Shown here: piece by piece, positions 7,264 to 12,613 of the stretch
How positions within the stretch are numbered: the first letter of the stretch is position 1
Layout: every line of letters starts with the position of its first letter
Assembly: GCA_041649295.1 (NCBI GenBank)
Contig: JBAZNI010000001.1
Span: 124,001 to 188,000, forward strand
Source: JACPLR01 sp041649295
GTDB taxonomy: Archaea; Nanobdellota; Nanobdellia; Pacearchaeales; GW2011-AR1
Reading direction: 5' to 3'
Length of the DNA: 64,000 nucleotides
Translations under genes and position numbers: made by a program
Notes under the pieces: model-generated
Told to the model about the DNA's origin: nothing
Databases searched by the model: none
Seen by the model: only the letters and a program-made list of their open reading frames with translations

Positions 7264-7608
7264 ATGGGAATTTTCAAAAAGTTAGAGGATTTTTTTACAT
7301 TACCCAATACTTATGAAGAATTACAACAAACAGGAAAGATAGTTACACAGAAAGTAAGTAGGGCTTTATTAATTCACGATTTAGCTTGGAATTATTTGAT
7401 TTTTAATCATAAAAATAAGTTCTCTTATTATCCCAATTCATATAGTGTAAATGAATATAATAATGAAATTATATTCAATGGAGAGTTTAATATTAAGTCA
7501 AAAAAAGAAGATATATATGTAAAACTTGAAATTAATGGAGAGAAAAAAGACTTTAAAATTATTCTTATTAAAGAACCAAGAAGTAAAGAAGCTCAAAAAT
7601 TAAACTAA
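7264..7608 (+). CDS. Hypothetical protein
   Basis: The 114-aa protein has no membrane segment or signal peptide. It opens MGIFKKLEDFFTLPNTYEEL, and its C-terminal half looks like beta strands with alternating hydrophobics (NEIIFNGEFNIK, DIYVKLEINGEKKDFKIILI). I do not recognise a family. Its own TATA box (about 7203-7212) is about 50 bases upstream, which implies a leader of some 25 bases overlapping the operator pair. Confidence 0.55.
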   Translation: MGIFKKLEDFFTLPNTYEELQQTGKIVTQKVSRALLIHDLAWNYLIFNHKNKFSYYPNSYSVNEYNNEIIFNGEFNIKSKKEDIYVKLEINGEKKDFKIILIKEPRSKEAQKLN

Positions 7609-7723
7609 GTCCCTAATGCGACACTCAAATTCAAGTCCCCAATCTGCGACAGAACCACTATGTTTGGTTTTGTGTGAAATTACAATAATATTTAAATACC
7701 CACTTATAATTTTTGTGTTTAAG

Positions 7724-8128
7724 ATGGCAACAATCCCAGAACCGTGTGAAACAAGAAAAAAGGCTTTAGTAGGACTTCATTATGCCCCTATAAAACCATT
7801 TATAGGGCGAGCATTAAAAAGGTTCGGGTATGAAGTTGATATTGTTTCATCTCCAGATGATATGATTGATAAAACCACAGGAACGGAGTATGATTTTTAT
7901 TTAATGGAGGCAAATCTTGGAACTCCTGGAGGAACAGATATAACCCCCTCCCTAACTATATATAAATTAGTAGAGGAGCGGGTTAAATCTAGAAAGGCAA
8001 AGTTTTTAGCAGTTTCAGGGAATTATCAAACTGTCGATATTGCCAAAAGAAACGGAATTCCTGCAAGACCTAGCGGAGATGTTTTTATGAATCTGTTTGA
8101 TTCACTAAGTAAAATTTTAAGCGATTAA
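7724..8128 (+). CDS. Receiver-like (CheY-fold) protein
   Basis: The start is set at ATG 7724 because a TATA box (ATATTTAAATACC, about 7688-7700) lies 25 bases upstream; a longer frame from 7616 would place the promoter inside the gene. The 134-aa protein resembles a response-regulator receiver domain: KKALVGLHYAPIKPFIGRAL and GYEVDIVSS, then YDFYLMEANLGTPGG in place of the phosphoacceptor strand, KAKFLAVSGN, and a final helix. The usual Asp at the strand-3 end is Glu in LMEANL, so phosphorylation is doubtful. No histidine kinase is nearby. Fold-level assignment only. Confidence 0.6.
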   Translation: MATIPEPCETRKKALVGLHYAPIKPFIGRALKRFGYEVDIVSSPDDMIDKTTGTEYDFYLMEANLGTPGGTDITPSLTIYKLVEERVKSRKAKFLAVSGNYQTVDIAKRNGIPARPSGDVFMNLFDSLSKILSD

Positions 8129-8149
8129 GTTCTTTATTAAATTTAAGCT

Positions 8150-8410
8150 TCATTTTTTTAATCCCTTTAAAGTTCCGCTTACTTTTTTTACCTTTATACT
8201 GGTGTTTAGAACAAAACTTCCCCGCACTTTGTTGATTTCACTTCTATTTATAGATAAAATCTTGTTTGAAATCCATGCAGGTGATGCCTTTGAATATCCT
8301 AAAATTCCAATGTATCTCATAATTGCCTCTTCAACTTGCTTTTTTGTGAAATTTCCTTCTAATAGTAAATATCTTTTTTTCTCCCGAAAAGAAGGATTTA
8401 ATGGTTTCAT
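8150..8410 (-). CDS. rnp2: Ribonuclease P protein component Pop5 (Rnp2), short form
   Basis: Pop5 pairs with Rpp30 to activate the catalytic domain of archaeal RNase P RNA, which trims tRNA 5' ends. The N-terminal motif KPLNPSFREKKRYLLLEG and the C-terminal VSGTLKGLKK match the family ends. At 86 aa it is much shorter than typical archaeal Pop5 (about 110-150 aa): the central helices between GYSKAS and NKILSINRSE are reduced. Both conserved ends are present, so it looks like a genuine compact version rather than a truncation. Confidence 0.8.
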   Translation of the reverse strand: MKPLNPSFREKKRYLLLEGNFTKKQVEEAIMRYIGILGYSKASPAWISNKILSINRSEINKVRGSFVLNTSIKVKKVSGTLKGLKK

Positions 8411-8628
8411 AATATCTTCAATAAAATAGGATAATTAAATGTTTTGATGTAATTATTATTCATATTCTCTTTTTTTATTTATAAATAATTAAGATAAACA
8501 AAAGTAGCTACTAGACTACCAAATACATCAATAAAATATTGTCTCCAACATTAACAACCTTTCCTTATTACATTAACCCTGCCTTTTTATATCGAAATGT
8601 TTAAATCGCTTTACTATTTTAATAACAG

Positions 8629-9270
8629 ATGCCAAAACCAATTATTGCAACAACTCTTTCAGGATTATTTGTAAAAAATTCTCCATGGGATAAAGCTCAT
8701 GTTGTCTGGTTTCATGATGCTTCTGCAAAATTAAAAGATGATGAAGTATTAAATTGGATAGACAAACCAAATTATTTTGATGGAGTAGATGAAGTTATGA
8801 ATAAACTTTATCCACATCTTACAAATTCTGATAAAACAATAAAAGCAAGGGAAACATTTTTTGATTCTGTGTGCAAATATATCTTGCAAAATCCATCTGT
8901 AAAAAATTCAGATGTAATCACATATTTTGAATCTATAAGAAGAAAATATAGAATTGCACTTATAACAACAAATACAAAAGATGCAACTGATAAAATTCTT
9001 AAAACACTTAATATGCAGAGATTTTTTGATATAATCGAGTGTTCAAAACCAGAAGAAAAAGACAACAAGCGTTCTGTATTTGACAGGTTTATTGAAAAAT
9101 ACGGAAAGCCGGAAATTTACATAGGCGGAGGAAGAAGAGACAGTTATGATTATTGCAAGGAAAAAGGAATAAAAAGAGTTTTTGCAAATTTTGAGTCAGG
9201 AGAAGAAATCGAGGACGTAAAAACAATCCATACTTTAGCATCATTAAGGGAAATTCTTGAAGGGATTTAA
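8629..9270 (+). CDS. HAD-superfamily-like protein lacking the nucleophile Asp
   Basis: The 213-aa protein has a HAD phosphatase layout: ITYFESIRRKYRIALITTNT (motif II Thr), IIECSKPEEKDNKRSVFDRF (motif III Lys), and YIGGGRRDSYDYCKEKGI where GDxxxD is expected. In motif I the DxDGT nucleophile is replaced by IATTLSGLFVKNSPW, so the acceptor Asp is missing and motif IV is altered. It is therefore probably non-catalytic or of changed chemistry. A TATA box (about 8600-8607) sits about 25 bases upstream. No partner gene points to a substrate. Confidence 0.65.
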   Translation: MPKPIIATTLSGLFVKNSPWDKAHVVWFHDASAKLKDDEVLNWIDKPNYFDGVDEVMNKLYPHLTNSDKTIKARETFFDSVCKYILQNPSVKNSDVITYFESIRRKYRIALITTNTKDATDKILKTLNMQRFFDIIECSKPEEKDNKRSVFDRFIEKYGKPEIYIGGGRRDSYDYCKEKGIKRVFANFESGEEIEDVKTIHTLASLREILEGI

Positions 9271-9316
9271 TCTGTTACTTCTAAAAAGATACTACATAGA
9301 CAAAAGATTTAAAAAT
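9264..9316 (+). repeat. Promoter-bearing direct repeat, copy 1
   Basis: This 53-bp segment recurs at 10126-10178 with a single mismatch. It contains TGTTACTTCTAAAAAGATAC and the BRE/TATA box AAAGATTTAAAAAT. In both copies it ends exactly 20 bases before the ATG of the following gene, so the duplicated unit is the promoter of the two putative diversified genes. Confidence 0.9.
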
Positions 9317-9336
9317 GACTTTATCATACAAAGAAC

Positions 9337-10122
9337 ATGGCAGAACCAGAATATGGAGTAATTGAACCAGGAACAATTGAACCAGGAACAATAATTAAAG
9401 TTCCGCATAAACAAAAACCAATAGTAGTAAGTGTTTTTGGACCAAATGGATACTTGGAAAATGTTAAAGAAATGCGAAGACATTTTTCTTGCCTACCATA
9501 TTATACTGATATAACTTTTAGGCCAGCTACAACATCTGAATCTATTTCAGCATCAGTTTATGATTTTAAGAATTTAGCAAGACCGCGAATTTTTGATTCA
9601 GAAGGGCTTCAGATAGGAAGAATCACAAGAACTTCAGAGGGTGTTTTTGCAAATGCTTTAGATGAAAACAGCAACCCAATAGTAGATGAATCTGTTTTGA
9701 AAAATTTATTAAATGAATGTAAAAATATTAATGGAATTTGGCTTTATCAAGGTGACAATCCTAATTTAAGAGATTTTGGTTTTGCGCCTTATGATACTTT
9801 TAAACAAAGTGAGCTAGATGCTGGGCAAGATGCTGGAGATTTTGTAGAAGAGGGGTTAGCAAGAGTATTAGAACATACTGAAGGGTGTGCTGTTAGTCTC
9901 CAACAAATAGCATCTAGAAAAAATTATTCTATGGGAGTTGGTGTTGATAGATTTGATAGTGTTAAAGAACCAGTTCAAAGGGTTGCCTCTTTGTCTTCCG
10001 GCTGGGGTAATATGGATATCGATTGGTTGGCTGTTGGTGGCGACAACAGGGACATGTATGACGATGGTTATGCTTTTGGGGTATTGGAAAAAGACGCCGA
10101 AGGCGTTGCAAAAAATTTTTAA
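9337..10122 (+). CDS. Putative DGR target protein 1 (variable C-terminus)
   Basis: The 261-aa protein has no signal peptide or membrane segment and I recognise no catalytic family. Near the N-terminus it carries a small repeat (GTIEPGTIEPG). Residues 223-249, from WGNMDIDW to the GYAFGV motif, form a variable-looking stretch in aromatic, Asp, Asn and Gly residues, as in C-type-lectin-fold DGR proteins. Compared with the same region of the next gene, third codon positions are conserved while first and second vary, the reverse of normal protein evolution. A GC-rich hairpin follows 10 bases later, and 12 codons after the stretch the gene stops. The start is fixed by the duplicated promoter. Confidence 0.7.
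   Translation: MAEPEYGVIEPGTIEPGTIIKVPHKQKPIVVSVFGPNGYLENVKEMRRHFSCLPYYTDITFRPATTSESISASVYDFKNLARPRIFDSEGLQIGRITRTSEGVFANALDENSNPIVDESVLKNLLNECKNINGIWLYQGDNPNLRDFGFAPYDTFKQSELDAGQDAGDFVEEGLARVLEHTEGCAVSLQQIASRKNYSMGVGVDRFDSVKEPVQRVASLSSGWGNMDIDWLAVGGDNRDMYDDGYAFGVLEKDAEGVAKNF
10003..10082 (+). other. Putative DGR variable region VR1
   Basis: The stretch runs from the TGG codon at 10003 to GCTTTTGGGGT at 10072-10082. Against VR2 the last 11 codons before GCTTTTGGGGT align without gaps. Nine of 11 third positions match but only 9 of 22 first and second positions do, and 12 of the 15 mismatches have A in one copy. With a one-codon shift, the first seven codons match at six of seven third positions. 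This is what AAY template codons produce under adenine mutagenesis. The template repeat is not in the window. Confidence 0.65.
10093..10107 (+). other. GC-rich hairpin with GAA loop after VR1
   Basis: GACGCC-GAA-GGCGTT forms five Watson-Crick pairs and one G-T pair, 10 bases after the GCTTTTGGGGT block. In the Bordetella phage BPP-1 DGR, a hairpin just downstream of the variable region is needed for efficient retrohoming. The same layout occurs after VR2. Confidence 0.65.
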
Positions 10123-10125
10123 TAA

Positions 10126-10178
10126 GATTTAATATGTTACTTCTAAAAAGATACTACATAGACAAAAGATTTAAAAAT
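10126..10178 (+). repeat. Promoter-bearing direct repeat, copy 2
   Basis: This is the second copy of the 53-bp element at 9264-9316 (one mismatch). Its TATA box lies about 25 bases before the next ATG at 10199, with the same 20-base spacing from repeat end to start codon as in copy 1. Confidence 0.9.
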
Positions 10179-10198
10179 ATCTCTTTTTTAATAGAACT

Positions 10199-11026
10199 AT
10201 GGCACAAATAATAGAAGAATGCACACTGCCAGATGGAAGAAGAGTTTATCGAGCAGAAGCTCCGCTTGATGAACAATTAAAATTATTCAAGGAAAAAGGA
10301 ATTAGATACCCTATTAGCATTAGAGATATGGCTTATGGAAGAAGTAATGGAAAGTTAATGAAAGGAACAAGAACATGCCACGCGCCTATTTATGCTCCAA
10401 ACTCTGAAGTTGTTGTTGCAATGGTTTCTCCATTAGTGAAAAATCAAGAATTAGCTGAACAGGCAGTTCAAGCTCATAAAGAGAATAGATGGTTTGTTCG
10501 ATCAGTAAAACTTTATGAAACATTCAGAGAACAAGCTGAAATAGACAAAGACAAATCTCCTGAAAAAAGAAGAGCAGTTATTCTTCCTTCAAGACAAACA
10601 TTTTATTTAGGAGGAGATTCGTATGTATCAGAAACATTATTTCGAGATATGAGAGAAAGATATTTTAATGATTTTGCTAAGAGAGAAAAATTAAAGTTTT
10701 TCCTTATTCCTAAAGGAGATGTGGATTCTTTGCCTGAAGATAAATGCATATTAAACTATCTGTGGTTTGGTAGTGCTGACTATGACTCCGGCGTTGACGG
10801 CGACAGGGGCCTTAATTGCAGTAGTAGGGCTTTTGGGGTGTCTGAAAGTGCGCCGAAGGCGCACGCGCGAAAAAAATTACTACCAAGAGTAACCTCGCCA
10901 TATTCTCCAAAACAATTAGCTGGCAGTTTAAAAATTGTTCAAGGAGTTAGATCTGGAAATTTACCTGCATTAAAACTTGAAAAAGTTGTAGAATTTCTTG
11001 CTGGATTAGAAAATAATAAAAGCTAG
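10199..11026 (+). CDS. Putative DGR target protein 2 (internal variable stretch)
   Basis: The 275-aa protein has no signal peptide or membrane helix. The body contains DGRRVYRAEAPLDEQLKLF, a conserved-looking RDMAYGRSNGKLMKGTRTCH and RRAVILPSRQTFYLGGDSYV. Residues 189-214, from WFGSADYD to SSRAFGV, are the counterpart of the variable stretch in the preceding gene. A perfect 7-bp hairpin lies inside the coding frame right after it, and about 60 residues of Leu-rich tail follow. Local base composition jumps to GC-rich only between about 10780 and 10870. It shares the duplicated promoter with gene 1. The function of the conserved body is unknown; a lectin-like ligand-binding role is inference. 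Confidence 0.7.
   Translation: MAQIIEECTLPDGRRVYRAEAPLDEQLKLFKEKGIRYPISIRDMAYGRSNGKLMKGTRTCHAPIYAPNSEVVVAMVSPLVKNQELAEQAVQAHKENRWFVRSVKLYETFREQAEIDKDKSPEKRRAVILPSRQTFYLGGDSYVSETLFRDMRERYFNDFAKREKLKFFLIPKGDVDSLPEDKCILNYLWFGSADYDSGVDGDRGLNCSSRAFGVSESAPKAHARKKLLPRVTSPYSPKQLAGSLKIVQGVRSGNLPALKLEKVVEFLAGLENNKS
10763..10839 (+). other. Putative DGR variable region VR2
   Basis: The stretch begins at the TGG codon (10763) and ends with GCTTTTGGGGT (10829-10839), the same block as in VR1. It is one codon shorter than VR1 in its middle. Codons such as GGC, AAT, TGC, AGT and AGT before the block could all arise from AAC or AAT template codons. Confidence 0.65.
10848..10864 (+). other. GC-rich hairpin with GAA loop after VR2
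   Basis: GTGCGCC-GAA-GGCGCAC is a perfect 7-bp stem with the same GAA loop as the VR1 hairpin, 8 bases after the shared GGGGT block. It is read through in the protein, so its conservation is more easily explained at the DNA level. Confidence 0.7.
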
Positions 11027-11043
11027 GTTTTGTATTTATCTTT

Positions 11044-11081
11044 GCCTCGATTAAAGAGGCCACATGCTATTTTGTTAGCAT
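11044..11081 (+). terminator. Two adjacent hairpins, possible terminator
   Basis: GCCTC/GAGGC (11044-11060) and ATGCTA/TAGCAT (11064-11081) stand side by side after the putative DGR target 2 gene and before the aRNase J promoter. Archaeal termination usually relies on T tracts, so the function is only suggested by position. Confidence 0.35.
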
Positions 11082-11177
11082 ATTATATAGTTTTCAAGGC
11101 TGGAAAGCTTATGTAACTTAGTCAGATAGCAGAGGTTTAATTGACAAATTTGAAAGTAAAAATTTCCTCTGCAAACA

Positions 11178-11190
11178 TATTTAAACTTAT
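11178..11190 (+). promoter_or_regulatory. Promoter of the aRNase J gene
   Basis: CATATTTAAACTT is a TATA box about 30 bases upstream of the ATG at 11215, which predicts a leader of only a few bases. Confidence 0.5.
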
Positions 11191-11214
11191 TTCAGGTTTT
11201 AATCTTGATTTAAG

Positions 11215-12552
11215 ATGTTTAAAGTTTATACAATCGGAGGTTACAGTGAAGTTGGAAAAAATATGACTGCTATTGAATTAGGAGAGGATATTATCGTTTT
11301 TGACTGCGGGTTGTATATGCCTGCAGTTGTAGACTTGCAGGAAACAACAAAACAGCCGACAGCTCATTTGCTTAACAGTGTTGGAGCTTTTCCAGACGAT
11401 TCTTTTCTTGAAAAAAACAAGCACAGGGTAAGAGCTTTTTTAATTTCGCACGCTCACCTTGACCATGTAGGTGCTGTTCAGTATATTGCAAAAAAATACC
11501 CTGAAGCAGAAATATTCGGGACACCATTTACAATCGAGGTTCTTAAAACACTTTTAGAAGATACAAAAACAACATTAAAAAATAAGATAACTGTGATTAA
11601 TCAAGATGCATCTTGTTTTATAAAAGGAAGAAATAGAAAATATAGGGCAGAATTTATTTCAATGACTCACTCAACACTTCAGACTTCTATTGTGGCATTG
11701 CATACTGACAGCGGAATTATTGCCTATGCAGAAGATTTTAAATTAGATAACACTCCGATACTTGGAAACCCCCCAAATTACAAGCGTTTAAAAGAAATTG
11801 CAAAACAAGGAATTAAACTTTTGATAGTTGATTCATTATATTCTTCAGATGACTATAAAACTCCAAGTGAAAAAATTGCAAGAGCATTAGTAGAGGAAGT
11901 TTTGCTTACTGTAGATAATGAAAACCGCGGGATTTTTGTAACAACATTCTCCTCGCATATTGCAAGATTGAAAAGCATTGTTGAATTTTCTAGGAAACTA
12001 AACAGGAAAGTTATTTTTGTAGGAAGAAGCCTTTCAAAATATGTGAATGCTGCAAAAAAAATTAAAATGTGCCCTTTTGAAAAAGACATTGAGCTGGTAA
12101 GCTACACAAAACAAATTGAATCTGCTTTGAAAAAAGTTGAAAAAGACAGGGCAAAATATGTTGTTGTCTGCACAGGGCATCAAGGAGAGCCTGGAAGTGT
12201 GCTGGACAGAATAGCATCAGGTAAACTGCAATTTAATTTTAAAAAAGGAGACAGTGTAATATTCTCCTCAAAAGTGATACCAATTCCAATTAACATGTCT
12301 AATAGAGCAAATATGGAAAAAAAACTTAAGAAGTATGATGTAAGGATATTTGACCATGTCCATGTTTCAGGGCACGGAGGAAGAGAGGATATAAGAGATT
12401 TAATTAATCTGTTAAAGCCAAAATATATTATTCCTGCTCACGGAAGTCTTGACCAAATTTCACCAGCAATAGAACTTGCAAGGGAAATGGGCTATGAATT
12501 GAACAAGACAGCTTTCTTATGCCAGGATGGAAGCAAAGTTGTAATAAACTAA
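11215..12552 (+). CDS. rnj: Archaeal ribonuclease J (beta-CASP 5'-3' exoribonuclease)
   Basis: aRNase J degrades 5'-monophosphorylated RNA. The 445-aa length matches archaeal forms. Metallo-beta-lactamase motifs are clear: IGGYSEVGKNMTAIEL at the start, SHAHLDHVGAVQYIAKKYPE (zinc site), FISMTHSTLQTS and IIAYAEDFKLDN. The beta-CASP insert and later motifs follow: TTFSSHIARLKSIV, VVCTGHQGEPGSVLDR, HVHVSGHGGREDIRDL and IIPAHGSLDQ. It stands alone with its own promoter. With the exosome at 0.6-2.9 kb and FttA at 23.9 kb, three of the main archaeal RNA decay and 3'-end enzymes lie within 25 kb. Confidence 0.93.
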   Translation: MFKVYTIGGYSEVGKNMTAIELGEDIIVFDCGLYMPAVVDLQETTKQPTAHLLNSVGAFPDDSFLEKNKHRVRAFLISHAHLDHVGAVQYIAKKYPEAEIFGTPFTIEVLKTLLEDTKTTLKNKITVINQDASCFIKGRNRKYRAEFISMTHSTLQTSIVALHTDSGIIAYAEDFKLDNTPILGNPPNYKRLKEIAKQGIKLLIVDSLYSSDDYKTPSEKIARALVEEVLLTVDNENRGIFVTTFSSHIARLKSIVEFSRKLNRKVIFVGRSLSKYVNAAKKIKMCPFEKDIELVSYTKQIESALKKVEKDRAKYVVVCTGHQGEPGSVLDRIASGKLQFNFKKGDSVIFSSKVIPIPINMSNRANMEKKLKKYDVRIFDHVHVSGHGGREDIRDLINLLKPKYIIPAHGSLDQISPAIELAREMGYELNKTAFLCQDGSKVVIN

Positions 12553-12613
12553 ACTTTATGATTTTTGCATATTGCATAAAAAGACTTTTATATTGAAGTT
12601 TCTTGTATTGTTT

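Noticed and set aside
7609..7690. Possible tRNA remnant (TTCAAGTCCCC-like piece)
   Set aside because: No acceptor or anticodon stem can be built on either strand.
10024..10038. A full-length gap-free alignment of VR1 with VR2
   Set aside because: Between the two well-aligned blocks, five codons in VR1 face four in VR2 and do not match the adenine pattern, so I claim the signature only for the flanking blocks.
9264..10178. The 53-bp repeat as a DGR template repeat
   Set aside because: It is upstream of both genes, contains a TATA box, and has no resemblance to the variable stretches or the GCTTTTGGGGT block.
12572..12613. Upstream TTG start for the DUF6259 protein
   Set aside because: It would place the TATA box inside the coding region; ATG 12614 lies about 25 bases after it and opens the membrane helix.
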